Below are positions 7,632 to 14,883 of a DNA stretch of 15,413 bases, piece after piece. Within the stretch, counting starts at the first letter, position 1; each line of letters begins with the position of its first letter. This DNA is from Candidatus Woesearchaeota archaeon (lineage in GTDB: Archaea; Nanobdellota; Nanobdellia; Woesearchaeales; GW2011-AR9). The DNA lies in contig JABMOA010000094.1 of the NCBI GenBank assembly GCA_013204355.1, positions 1 to 15,413 of the forward strand, written 5' to 3'. The position numbers and the translations under genes are program-made. Under the pieces are notes generated by a model, which had not been told where the DNA came from, made no database searches, and saw only the letters and a list, made by a program, of their open reading frames with translations.

Positions 7632-8039
7632 TTATTGCCCAGCAACCTCAACTTCTTGATGTATTTTCATTGTTTCTTGATGTAGATTTTGTAACATTTT
7701 TTCTGCTTCAATAACTCTCATACGAATTTTCACATGTTCCTTTTCCAACAAATCAACTGCTTCTGGAATTGTACGTTCTACTGTCGTATTACTTCCAACA
7801 TTGACAATAACCTTCTTGTTATCTACAAGAGTTGATTTGATAAAAATACCATTTGAAATTGGTGCAAGAATTTCAGTACCTTCTGCAGTTTTTGCTAATT
7901 CAATCAATGCGTTCTTAGAAATTTCTAATTCTTCTGATTGTTGTGCTAACATTTGAACGTGATGTGTCATCTGTTCAATGTGTTCCTGGAGCATTTGAAA
8001 ATGCTTGTACTTTTCTTGCCAATCTTGTTCTTGAGTCAT
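7632..8039 (-). CDS. pfdA: Prefoldin alpha subunit
   Basis: Subunit of the archaeal hexameric prefoldin (two alpha, four beta), a jellyfish-shaped chaperone that holds unfolded proteins and hands them to the thermosome. The 135 aa show the expected order: an N-terminal coiled coil (about 5-45, with LQEHIEQMTHHVQML), the central beta-hairpin region with EILAPISNGIFIKS (56-69) and the VIVNVGSNTTVERT strand-turn (77-90), then a C-terminal coiled coil (about 92-130). Its ATG overlaps the stop codon of the upstream 67-aa gene by one base, and its stop is 5 nt before ftsY, so translational coupling is likely. The prefoldin alpha-ftsY order is a known archaeal arrangement. Confidence 0.95.
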   Translation of the reverse strand: MTQEQDWQEKYKHFQMLQEHIEQMTHHVQMLAQQSEELEISKNALIELAKTAEGTEILAPISNGIFIKSTLVDNKKVIVNVGSNTTVERTIPEAVDLLEKEHVKIRMRVIEAEKMLQNLHQETMKIHQEVEVAGQ

Positions 8040-8242
8040 TATAATTTTGTTAATAAGTTTTCTAGGAATTTTTGATATTCTGCTTCTGATTTCATAAATG
8101 CCAAATCTGAATCGTCTTCAACCACTTTTGTTAAAAATGGCGAGTTACTAATCATTAATTTTTCAGCATCTTTGCTCACGTGGTCCAATTCTTTTGAGAC
8201 CAAAACCTTTAATACATCCATCTCTTCTTTTGTTAGTGTCAT
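8039..8242 (-). CDS. Small acidic helical protein, 67 aa, first gene of the pfdA-ftsY operon
   Basis: I do not recognise this protein. It is 67 aa, charged and apparently all helical, with MTLTKEEMDVLKVLVSKEL at the start and EAEYQKFLENLLTKL at the end, separated by a loop containing NSPFL. It has no cysteines, signal peptide or membrane segment. It is probably real for three reasons: a TATA box (8263-8271) lies 25 nt before its ATG, its stop codon shares a base with the pfdA start (TAATG), and it occupies the promoter-proximal place of the operon. Ribosomal protein genes often hold this position in other archaea, but nothing here resembles one. A helper of nascent-chain handling or targeting would fit the context; that is a guess. 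Confidence 0.72.
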   Translation of the reverse strand: MTLTKEEMDVLKVLVSKELDHVSKDAEKLMISNSPFLTKVVEDDSDLAFMKSEAEYQKFLENLLTKL

Positions 8243-8262
8243 AGAAGGTTATTTATGAAGCA

Positions 8263-8271
8263 TATTTATAA
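8263..8271 (-). promoter_or_regulatory. TATA box of the 67-aa/pfdA/ftsY operon
   Basis: AACCTTATAAATATG on the minus strand, centred 25 nt before the ATG at 8242. The upstream AAAACC is a plausible TFB-recognition element and is shared with other boxes in this window. Confidence 0.7.
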
Positions 8272-8309
8272 GGTTTTGTGTTCAAAAGTGGTGTGTAGAA
8301 TATATGGGT

Positions 8310-9605
8310 TTAGCCTGTTTTCTGATGAAGGACATGATAAAGGTTTTCTTTACCAACAGATTCAACCATTTCTCTAATTGTATAACCTTGCTGATCACGA
8401 ATAATTGCTTGTGTCAATAAAGGAGCTACAGATAAGATTGTTATTTTAGATGCAAGACGTTTATCCGTTATAACTCTTTCATAAAACTCAGGTTTAGTAT
8501 TTGTGATTATCAGTTCATCAATATCTGAATCATGAAGTTTTTGTTCAAAAGAATGTTCATCAACTTTTGAATTTCCTAATGCATGATCAATACAAGAAAT
8601 AACATATGTAGCTCCTGCAGCCTTCAGAGATTTTGCAGCTCCAAATAAACTACCCCCTGTATCAAGTAAATCATCATAAAGGACAACTATTTTGCCTGCA
8701 ACATCACCAACAACCTTTCCACTTTCTGAAACATTAACACCAACACGTTCCTTTTGAATAAACCCAACATCAATTAATCTATCTGGATCCATATCCCTAC
8801 GTAATTCATTTACCCCTCTCATGCCTCCTGCATCTGGACTAATTAATCTAACATGTTCACGATAAAATTTAATATTATCTTCCTCATAATCACCATTTAA
8901 TTGAACAATATTCTTAAATGATTGATCTACTTTATTAAGTAAGTAATCTGAAAAGATTGGTCTTGTTTTCAGATGATCAATAGATTTGTAAAAACCTTCA
9001 ATTTGAGGAGAATGTAAACCTATCGTAATCATATGATCTATACCTGCATGATCTAAAATATCAGCTAAAAATTTTGCTGCTACAAGTTGTCTTTTCCCAT
9101 ATGTTTGATCCTGTCTAGAATAAGGTAAACATGGAACAACTGCTGTAATGTTACGACAATGCGCAGATTTTAATGTTTTTGTAAGCATCATTAAACGGAG
9201 AATTTCACCATCAATGTCGGATTCAGAGTTTGGATTGAAAATAACATAACAATCTTTACGTCTCACATTATCCCTGACCGTATAAAGACTTGTGTTATCT
9301 AGAAAACGATCAAAATGTAACATTCCTGGTTTTTTATTTAACCCTTGACAAATATCTTTTGCAAGAGGATCTTGATAACTCAAAGTATAATCGCCACTTC
9401 CCTTACGACAAATATCTCGATAAGAAAAAACTAAAAAATCATTACTAACTGCATTAAGATTAAATTTATCCAAAACTCTTTTACGCAATTTTGGGGTGTC
9501 TGCGATTCTATCAATAAACTTTTCAAAAACAACATCACTTGCATTCATTAATGTATCAACCATAATACGTGGTATAATTTTTCTAACAATATCCTCTAAC
9601 AACAT
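8310..9605 (-). CDS. prs: Ribose-phosphate pyrophosphokinase (PRPP synthetase) family, N-terminally extended
   Basis: Predicted to make PRPP from ribose 5-phosphate and ATP for nucleotide, His and Trp synthesis. The two-domain core is clear: NVRRKDCYVIF (113-123), PYSRQDQ (161-167), GLHSPQIEGFY (196-206, with the conserved His198), the SPDAGGMRG loop (256-264), a KER catalytic-loop equivalent (285-287), GDVAGKIVVLYDD (300-312) and the PRPP-binding DDLLDTGGS (311-319). Two features are odd. The protein has 431 aa against 285-320 for most family members, with about 75 extra N-terminal residues of helical sequence and an insertion around 225-250. The usual F-x-D-G-E ATP-site motif reads FLDNT (101-105). 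It could be a divergent synthetase or a regulatory paralogue like eukaryotic PRPP-synthetase-associated proteins. A TATA-like element lies at 9625-9635. Taw1 is 60 nt upstream. Confidence 0.85.
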   Translation of the reverse strand: MLLEDIVRKIIPRIMVDTLMNASDVVFEKFIDRIADTPKLRKRVLDKFNLNAVSNDFLVFSYRDICRKGSGDYTLSYQDPLAKDICQGLNKKPGMLHFDRFLDNTSLYTVRDNVRRKDCYVIFNPNSESDIDGEILRLMMLTKTLKSAHCRNITAVVPCLPYSRQDQTYGKRQLVAAKFLADILDHAGIDHMITIGLHSPQIEGFYKSIDHLKTRPIFSDYLLNKVDQSFKNIVQLNGDYEEDNIKFYREHVRLISPDAGGMRGVNELRRDMDPDRLIDVGFIQKERVGVNVSESGKVVGDVAGKIVVLYDDLLDTGGSLFGAAKSLKAAGATYVISCIDHALGNSKVDEHSFEQKLHDSDIDELIITNTKPEFYERVITDKRLASKITILSVAPLLTQAIIRDQQGYTIREMVESVGKENLYHVLHQKTG

Positions 9606-9624
9606 AACTGATTAAAATAAAACT

Positions 9625-9635
9625 GATTTTTAACT
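9625..9635 (-). promoter_or_regulatory. TATA-like box for prs
   Basis: AGTTAAAAATC on the minus strand, centred about 25 nt before the ATG at 9605, inside the 60-nt gap after taw1. It suggests prs can be transcribed on its own as well as by read-through. Confidence 0.45.
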
Positions 9636-9665
9636 ATTTGGTTACTTTAACACACCTATCCAAAC

Positions 9666-10814
9666 CTAATCTTCATAAAAGCTCAATTCATTTGTTTTTT
9701 CATCTACAAATAAATGCTCATTTTCTTTTAAGAAACGTTCTTTAATATGTTTTTGCATCTGTCCCCAGGTTCCTTTCCCTGATAATCCTGTTTTTGGTGT
9801 TTTTGCAAGATAGTCATCGGATGTAAATTCAACACCCAAATTTGCAAGTTCTTCAAATTTAGGGAAATCTATCCAGGTATACCATACGCCTTCCTTTTTA
9901 TATTTCTTTTTTGCAAGCATCAAAACTCGTGAGGGAATATGTTCAGACACTATTTCATAATCATCTAAGAATGGCATCAATGATTGCGTGAATTTTATGA
10001 TTTCCTCATGAATTGGCATATTTGTACGGCCTAAATTGTTTCTTGATTCGCCAACATGCATGTATCCTTTCACTTCAATAAAATCTGAATCACTTCTTTT
10101 AATTAAGGCAGCATAATTTTCTGGTTCAACATCATTGATAAATTTAATTAATGTTAATCTGATACAGGTACGTGCTTTCTTTTCTGCAAGGTAATCTAAC
10201 GCTTGCATTAATCGTTCCCAGTAATCTTCAAATAATGGTTTATCAACTTCTTTCAATAATTTTTTATTTGGTGCATCTACAGATATGTATAATTGGGTAA
10301 TTGGTTTAAGATTTTTGATTTGCTCGGGGTATTGGCCATTCGTTACAATGAATGTTGAAACACCATCTTTGTGGAATTTATCAAGTAATTCATTCATCTT
10401 TGGATAGATAATTGGTTCACCAGTTAATGAGAGTGCAACATGTTTCACATCCTTAGAGGCTTGGTACGCATGTTTGTTAGCTTTCTCAGATCCACCGTAT
10501 CCTACAAGTAATTTATGGTGTGCTTCTAAACTTTTTGTGAGAATCATTTGTGGATCATCAACACTCCATTTCCAATCTTTTGAGACTGGTGCTTTGTAAC
10601 CTCTCCAACAAAAAGTACATCTATTTGCACAACTAATGGAAGTTGACATCTGCATACATTGATGGCTCATAATCCCATAGAATTTCAATTTGTAACATCC
10701 ACCTTCACCATTAATCATGTTCTTGGTCCACCCACAGGTTTTCACAGCTGAATGCGTTCCAACAACTCTATACTTCTGACGTTCAAGTTCCTCAATTGAT
10801 TCTTTGGTTAACAT
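9666..10814 (-). CDS. taw1: tRNA 4-demethylwyosine synthase (radical SAM, TYW1/Taw1 family)
   Basis: Converts N1-methylguanosine-37 of tRNA-Phe to 4-demethylwyosine using pyruvate and SAM, the first ring-forming step of wyosine synthesis; restricted to archaea and eukaryotes. Using the longer numbering from a TTG at 10829, the radical-SAM motif is CANRCTFC (Cys67, Cys71, Cys74). Three further cysteines, Cys32 (KTCGW), Cys45 (GGCYK) and Cys58 (HQCMQ), match the second 4Fe-4S cluster of the family. SLTGEPIIYP (134-143) and VTNGQYP follow. The protein lacks the flavodoxin domain of eukaryotic TYW1, as archaeal enzymes do. I choose the ATG at 10814, five codons inside, because the TATA-like box at 10836-10845 is centred about 26 nt before it; this gives 382 aa. 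Divergent from vapB. Confidence 0.95.
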   Translation of the reverse strand: MLTKESIEELERQKYRVVGTHSAVKTCGWTKNMINGEGGCYKLKFYGIMSHQCMQMSTSISCANRCTFCWRGYKAPVSKDWKWSVDDPQMILTKSLEAHHKLLVGYGGSEKANKHAYQASKDVKHVALSLTGEPIIYPKMNELLDKFHKDGVSTFIVTNGQYPEQIKNLKPITQLYISVDAPNKKLLKEVDKPLFEDYWERLMQALDYLAEKKARTCIRLTLIKFINDVEPENYAALIKRSDSDFIEVKGYMHVGESRNNLGRTNMPIHEEIIKFTQSLMPFLDDYEIVSEHIPSRVLMLAKKKYKKEGVWYTWIDFPKFEELANLGVEFTSDDYLAKTPKTGLSGKGTWGQMQKHIKERFLKENEHLFVDEKTNELSFYED

Positions 10815-10835
10815 ATGAGAATATTTCAATAGAGT

Positions 10836-10845
10836 GTTTAAAAAT
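10836..10845 (-). promoter_or_regulatory. TATA-like box deciding the taw1 start
   Basis: ATTTTTAAAC on the minus strand, centred about 26 nt before the ATG at 10814. It is only about 12 nt before the upstream TTG at 10829, which argues against that start. Confidence 0.55.
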
Positions 10846-10892
10846 GTTTGTGTTAAGAAAAGAGGTATAACTTGTTATACTTCACAGAAAGG

Positions 10893-10900
10893 TTTATATA
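10893..10900 (+). promoter_or_regulatory. TATA box of the vapBC-NMD3-like operon
   Basis: GAAAGGTTTATATAAAATG, with the core TTTATATA centred about 26 nt before the ATG at 10923. It is the most canonical archaeal promoter in the window, with a purine-rich TFB-recognition element directly upstream. Confidence 0.8.
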
Positions 10901-10922
10901 AAATGAGGTATTTAATTTTAAA

Positions 10923-11168
10923 ATGGATGTATGTATAAAGAATATTAATGAAGAAAATTGGAGATATTTTAAATCTGAATCTAGTAAGCATAATGTAACA
11001 ATGGGTGAATTGTTTAATAAAATTGTCGGAGAACATAAAGAATCTTGTAATAATAGTAATATTAAAGAAATATTGTTTGGAGAGAAAACACTTAAAGGTT
11101 TCGTTACAAGAGATGAATTTAAGAAAAACAGAGAATTTTTCCGAAAGAATTTTAGGATGAAACAATGA
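10923..11168 (+). CDS. vapB: Antitoxin of a VapBC-type pair (ribbon-helix-helix-like), 81 aa
   Basis: Predicted DNA-binding antitoxin that neutralises the downstream PIN toxin and represses its own promoter. Residues 1-40 fit a ribbon-helix-helix fold: a short strand (DVCIKNI), helix A (NEENWRYFKSESSKHN), a turn, then helix B starting at VTMGELFNKIV. The C-terminal half (about 48-81, with GFVTRDEFKKNREFF) is charged and helical, as expected for the segment that wraps the toxin. Its stop overlaps the toxin start (ATGA, 11165-11168), the standard coupled layout. The family call rests on gene order and fold pattern, not on a strong motif. Minus-strand open frames across this gene are shadows. 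Confidence 0.8.
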   Translation: MDVCIKNINEENWRYFKSESSKHNVTMGELFNKIVGEHKESCNNSNIKEILFGEKTLKGFVTRDEFKKNREFFRKNFRMKQ

Positions 11169-11563
11169 GTTATCTGATTGATACAAGTATTCTGATTGAA
11201 ATAGAAAATAATAATAAAGAAGTTATCAATCAAATTGAAAAATTACCTCACGTTTTAGATTTAGGTTTACAGATTTCACTTTTTACATTTACTGAGTTCT
11301 ATTATGGGTTAGTGAATAAAATTGATAAAAATAAAAACAAATATTTAGAACGACTTGGCAAATATAAAGTTTTTAACCCAACACACCAAACATCTATTAT
11401 TTTTTGTGAAATTGTCCATAATTCTCAACAAAATGGAAATCCAATTGCACAATTTGATGCATTTATAGCTGCAACCGCACTCCAACATTCAATGACTCTT
11501 ATTACACTTGATAAAAATTTTAGTAAAGTTGATAAACTAAAGACTATTATACTTCATAATTAA
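11165..11563 (+). CDS. vapC: VapC-type PIN-domain toxin ribonuclease
   Basis: PIN-fold endoribonuclease, 132 aa, the usual VapC size. VapC enzymes studied elsewhere cut specific tRNAs or the sarcin-ricin loop of large-subunit rRNA; the target here cannot be read from sequence. The acidic metal-binding quartet is complete: Asp6 in YLIDTSIL, Glu44 in TFTEFYYG, Asp98 in AQFDAFIAATA and Asp116 in ITLDKNF. It appears fully active and so needs the antitoxin, which overlaps it by 4 nt. The next gene, an NMD3-like protein, starts 1 nt after the VapC stop, so it should be made from the same mRNA. That is unusual, because toxin-antitoxin pairs normally stand alone. Confidence 0.92.
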   Translation: MSYLIDTSILIEIENNNKEVINQIEKLPHVLDLGLQISLFTFTEFYYGLVNKIDKNKNKYLERLGKYKVFNPTHQTSIIFCEIVHNSQQNGNPIAQFDAFIAATALQHSMTLITLDKNFSKVDKLKTIILHN

Positions 11564-11564
11564 T

Positions 11565-12032
11565 ATGGTTAGATCTCTAGAAGGTAAACATGCAAAGTAC
11601 TTTGAAGCAATTCTTCAACTTAGAGATACCACTGATGAAGTGAAGGATTGGGTAGATCAAGAAATTAAGAAACTTAACATTGTTGTACCAAGAATTGAAA
11701 AAGCTAAAAAAACTAAGGATGGGTGGGATTATTACCTTGCAGATAACAATCAGGGACGTCAATTAGGTTCACGATTACAACAAAAATTTGGGGGGCATTA
11801 TTGTGTTACCGCATCCCTTCATACAACAATTGATAGTAAGGAAAAATATAGGGTTACAATTTTATTCAGAGAAGCACCATTTAGAAAGAAAGATATTGTA
11901 GAATATCAAGGTGATATATATAAAGTTATTTTGATGTCAAAGGATATTTTTTTACAAGATAATAAAACAGGGAAAAAGATTCATGTGAAGTATAAATTCA
12001 TGGATCAGATTAAACAACTTAATGATGATTAA
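11565..12032 (+). CDS. NMD3-family protein lacking the N-terminal zinc fingers, 155 aa
   Basis: Eukaryotic NMD3 binds the large ribosomal subunit and serves as its nuclear export adaptor; archaeal members are presumed to act in 50S biogenesis or stability. Matching features are YFEAILQLRD (12-21), KDGWDYYLAD (51-60), GRQLGSRLQQKFGG (64-77), and YRVTILFREAPFRKKDIVEY (94-113), followed by a short beta domain. The Cys-x2-Cys zinc motifs that begin full-length NMD3 are absent. The protein has a single cysteine (Cys80) and starts just before the YFEAILQLR element. The upstream sequence is vapC, so no missing exon-like piece is present. The gene is 1 nt downstream of vapC and its stop overlaps the convergent patatin gene (12029-12032). 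The family call is by pattern recall; the short form might be normal in this lineage or a truncation. Confidence 0.78.
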   Translation: MVRSLEGKHAKYFEAILQLRDTTDEVKDWVDQEIKKLNIVVPRIEKAKKTKDGWDYYLADNNQGRQLGSRLQQKFGGHYCVTASLHTTIDSKEKYRVTILFREAPFRKKDIVEYQGDIYKVILMSKDIFLQDNKTGKKIHVKYKFMDQIKQLNDD

Positions 12033-13003
12033 GAAATTTTAAGTTTTTTCTTCAAGCGAGGGATTTCTTTTTTCATAGCATCTTCACCAATTTTAATAAA
12101 TCTTGCAGCTTGATCAAAGTCAGCCCAATCAATATCTTTAATTTTAGGTGTAATTTTAAAATCCACATCTGCATGTTTCATTCGTTCATTTGCATAATTA
12201 TTAGAAAGAACATCTATAGCAGAATGCATGATTGATGTAATATCTGGGACTTGTTTTCCAGAAAGAATCCTTATTACTTTTGCAGGATATAATAATTTAT
12301 CAAACATCCAACCAAGCATTTTTCTAATGAAATTAGGCCATCGTTCTGGAAACAAATAATTTTTGATATTAAGTAATTCTACAACAATGAATTCATGACG
12401 TAAATCTTCAAAGAAACTGCCTTTACGTACTTTAGGTCCTTTCATGATTTTATCTTTATTATACAAATCTACTGCAATCACAACATCAGCACCCATTTCT
12501 TGAACAATATCAAAAGGTGTGGGATCTGTTATAACACCATCAATATAACGGTCCCTATTGATAATGGGTGGGGTGAAGATACCTGGGATTGAAATTGAAG
12601 CCCGTAATGCACGTGCAAGATTTCCTTCTGTGAATACAACTCGTTCTCTTTTCGTGAGATTATATGCTACAGCTCCAAATTTGAGATCTAGATCTTCAAA
12701 ATCTTTGCCCTTCACTAATTCATTTATTTTTTTTTCAATTAAATCTCCTTTTAACATCCCTGATTTTGGAATTGTGAAATCAATTATATTTTTCCAAACT
12801 GTTGTTGTTGCAACATCCTGCAACTCATCTGGAGACATGCCTGCTGCATATGCAGCTCCTATTACTGCACCCATTGATGTTCCTACAATAATGTCAGGCC
12901 TAATATTATGTTTATGAAGAACTTTTAACACGCCAATATGAATCAATCCTCGTGCTGCGCCTGCACCAAGTGCTAAACCTAACTTGACCCTCTTTTTTGT
13001 CAT
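12029..13003 (-). CDS. Patatin-like phospholipase, RssA/YlbK-type
   Basis: Predicted lipid acyl hydrolase with a Ser-Asp dyad. Numbered from the ATG at 13003 (324 aa): an oxyanion-loop glycine-rich motif GAGAARG (13-19), the nucleophile elbow GTSMG (41-45) with Ser43, the ASISIPGIFTPP stretch (135-146) and the catalytic Asp155 in DGV (canonical DGG/DGA). There is no signal peptide; some hydrophobic sequence around 220-245 could touch the membrane. The open frame extends upstream to 13084, but that part is not patatin-like and the TATA box at 13026-13035 is 27 nt from 13003, so I use the shorter start. Divergent from the S16 protease, with an 80-nt promoter region. The substrate is unknown; the glycerol-ether lipids of archaea make a classical phospholipase role uncertain. 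Confidence 0.92.
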   Translation of the reverse strand: MTKKRVKLGLALGAGAARGLIHIGVLKVLHKHNIRPDIIVGTSMGAVIGAAYAAGMSPDELQDVATTTVWKNIIDFTIPKSGMLKGDLIEKKINELVKGKDFEDLDLKFGAVAYNLTKRERVVFTEGNLARALRASISIPGIFTPPIINRDRYIDGVITDPTPFDIVQEMGADVVIAVDLYNKDKIMKGPKVRKGSFFEDLRHEFIVVELLNIKNYLFPERWPNFIRKMLGWMFDKLLYPAKVIRILSGKQVPDITSIMHSAIDVLSNNYANERMKHADVDFKITPKIKDIDWADFDQAARFIKIGEDAMKKEIPRLKKKLKIS

Positions 13004-13025
13004 GAGGGAAAGAATCTTTTTGAAT

Positions 13026-13035
13026 GTTTTAAAGG
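13026..13035 (-). promoter_or_regulatory. TATA box for the patatin-like gene
   Basis: AACCTTTAAAACA on the minus strand, centred 27 nt before the ATG at 13003. Confidence 0.65.
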
Positions 13036-13050
13036 TTTGGTTTTGGGAAA

Positions 13051-13060
13051 ACTTTATAAC
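13051..13060 (+). promoter_or_regulatory. TATA box for the exported S16 protease
   Basis: GAAAACTTTATAACC, with the core centred 27 nt before the ATG at 13083. It shows that the further open frame upstream (from 12984) is not translated as part of this gene. Confidence 0.7.
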
Positions 13061-13082
13061 CAAATGTGCCTTCCACAAAATC

Positions 13083-14807
13083 ATGAAAAAAGTGGTGTTT
13101 GTATTCGTACTTTTATTATTCTCATTATCTGTAGTGGCTCAAGGGGATGATGCATTTCATTTAAAATTGTTAGCGGTCCAAGAAAATGGAGACAATTTTG
13201 TTGGAAGTGATGCTGATTTATATCTAGAGTTAAAAGAAGGTCATGGACGTGTATTTTTAGAAACAAAACCTGCGACTAAAATTGACACGCAAATTTCTAC
13301 ACGATATGCAAAGGAAATCGCATGTAATCATTTCAAATTAAATTGTGATCAATATGATTTCATTTACACAATCAAATCCAATTCAAATATTATTGGAGGT
13401 CCATCTGCGGGTGCTGCAATTTCTGCATTGACAACGATTGCAGTATTAGATTTAAAATATGACGAATCTATCACAATCACAGGAACAATTAATTCTGGTG
13501 GAACTGTTGGTCCTGTTGGTGGTGTGAAAGAAAAGTTGGAAGCTGCATCTAAAGCTGGTTTAAAGAAAGTGATAATTGCAAAAGGATCAGGTTTACCTTA
13601 CCCTGGGATTGAAAATTTATCTACAAGGTTAGATCTTGTAGAATATGGCAAAGAAAATTTGAGTCTTGAGGTTATTGAAGTGTTAGATATTGATGAAGTT
13701 GTTTTTGAATTAACTGGAAAGCAATTAAATCATAAAGAAGTAATTTTAACAGAGGATGTCCAATATACAAAAATTATGCAAAATTTGCAAACAGTTCTTT
13801 GTGAACGTAATGAAAAAATTGTGAATGAAATCAAACAGCAAAACATTGAATTTAACAATTCTTTAAATCAAGATAAAATTGAAAGTTCTCAAAATGCATC
13901 TGGGAAAGGAGATTATTATTCTGCCGCAAGTTTCTGTTTTGGGTCAAACATTGATTTACGTAGTTATTATTATGAACAAAAGGAACCTACAATTAATGCT
14001 GTACAAAAATTATTTTCTGAATTAGATGCAAAAAATGTTGCACTAGAGAAAAAATTAGATGAGATGGAAATTACAACAATTTCAGATTTGCAAACCAAAA
14101 TGGTTGTGAAAGATCGGATTGGAGATGTAAAACGTCAGATTGAAGAATTTAATAATACAAAAGATCTTTCAAAGACATATAAAGTTCTTGCATATGGTGA
14201 AGAGAGGTTTTTTTCAGCAGTATCGTGGATGGAATTCTTTGAGATGGAAGGAAAAGAATTTATGTTAGATAAAGATCGTATTAAGAATTCTTGTGTTCAA
14301 AAAATTTCAGAAGCTGAAGAACGTCATCAATATACTTCATTATTTGTTGGCGAAGAATTTATGAAAGGAATTAATGAAAAAGTTCTTGATGCACGAAAAG
14401 CACAAGAAAATGAAGAGTATGAATTGTGTATGATTACATCTTCTCAAGCAAAGGCAGATTCAAATGCAATTCTAAGTTCTTTGGGATTACATAATGAAAC
14501 AATTGATGAATTTATCACAGCGAAAAAAAAATCTGTTGAACGTATTATATCGCAGAATAGTGAAGAAAAAGTATTCCCAATCTTAGGATATTCATATTAC
14601 AAGTATGCTTCTACATTGCAGGAAGCACAACCATATAATGCACTAGTCTATTTAGAATATGCTTTAGAGATGAGTGATCTTGGTATTTATTTCCCCGAAG
14701 AAAAGAGTTATGTTTCTTCATTCAAAATTAAGGATGAATGGATTTATTTGATGATTGGGATCGCAATAGGAATTGGTATTACAGTTTACTTTCTTAGAAG
14801 ACGTTAA
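13083..14807 (+). CDS. Exported, C-terminally membrane-anchored S16 (Lon-type) serine protease without ATPase domain
   Basis: Predicted extracytoplasmic serine protease of 574 aa. A signal peptide is clear: MKK, a hydrophobic run to about residue 18, and cleavage likely after SVVA (16-19). Residues about 25-245 carry the Lon proteolytic fold with the Ser-Lys dyad: Ser108 in GGPSAGAA (105-112) and Lys149 in GPVGGVKEKLEAA (143-155). The AAA+ ATPase module of Lon and archaeal LonB is absent. The rest (about 255-545) is mostly helical and charged, with scattered cysteines (Cys81/Cys88 in the protease part and several later) that could form disulfides outside the cell. A single helix (553-571) followed by RRR anchors the C-terminus, giving an outside-N, inside-C topology. 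It resembles the archaeal group of predicted signal-peptide-bearing Lon-fold proteases (COG1750-like, from memory). Neighbours are a patatin hydrolase (divergent) and another exported protein downstream. Confidence 0.9.
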   Translation: MKKVVFVFVLLLFSLSVVAQGDDAFHLKLLAVQENGDNFVGSDADLYLELKEGHGRVFLETKPATKIDTQISTRYAKEIACNHFKLNCDQYDFIYTIKSNSNIIGGPSAGAAISALTTIAVLDLKYDESITITGTINSGGTVGPVGGVKEKLEAASKAGLKKVIIAKGSGLPYPGIENLSTRLDLVEYGKENLSLEVIEVLDIDEVVFELTGKQLNHKEVILTEDVQYTKIMQNLQTVLCERNEKIVNEIKQQNIEFNNSLNQDKIESSQNASGKGDYYSAASFCFGSNIDLRSYYYEQKEPTINAVQKLFSELDAKNVALEKKLDEMEITTISDLQTKMVVKDRIGDVKRQIEEFNNTKDLSKTYKVLAYGEERFFSAVSWMEFFEMEGKEFMLDKDRIKNSCVQKISEAEERHQYTSLFVGEEFMKGINEKVLDARKAQENEEYELCMITSSQAKADSNAILSSLGLHNETIDEFITAKKKSVERIISQNSEEKVFPILGYSYYKYASTLQEAQPYNALVYLEYALEMSDLGIYFPEEKSYVSSFKIKDEWIYLMIGIAIGIGITVYFLRRR

Positions 14808-14883
14808 TACGAGAACATTTTTAATAAATTTGATGGATATTAGAACTTTTAACAAAATAGATATAATAAGATTATAATAAGAT

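Noticed and set aside
10853..11233. Two minus-strand open frames of 103 and 126 codons
   Set aside because: Antisense to vapB and vapC, Phe/Ile/Leu-rich from AT bias, with no promoter; the plus-strand pair has a canonical TATA box and coupled genes.
12558..12917. 119-codon plus-strand open frame
   Set aside because: Shadow inside the patatin gene, whose catalytic motifs are intact on the minus strand.
12984..13082. 33-residue N-terminal extension of the S16 protease
   Set aside because: It would precede a proper signal peptide, overlap the patatin start and lie across both promoters; the TATA box at 13051-13060 fixes the start at 13083.
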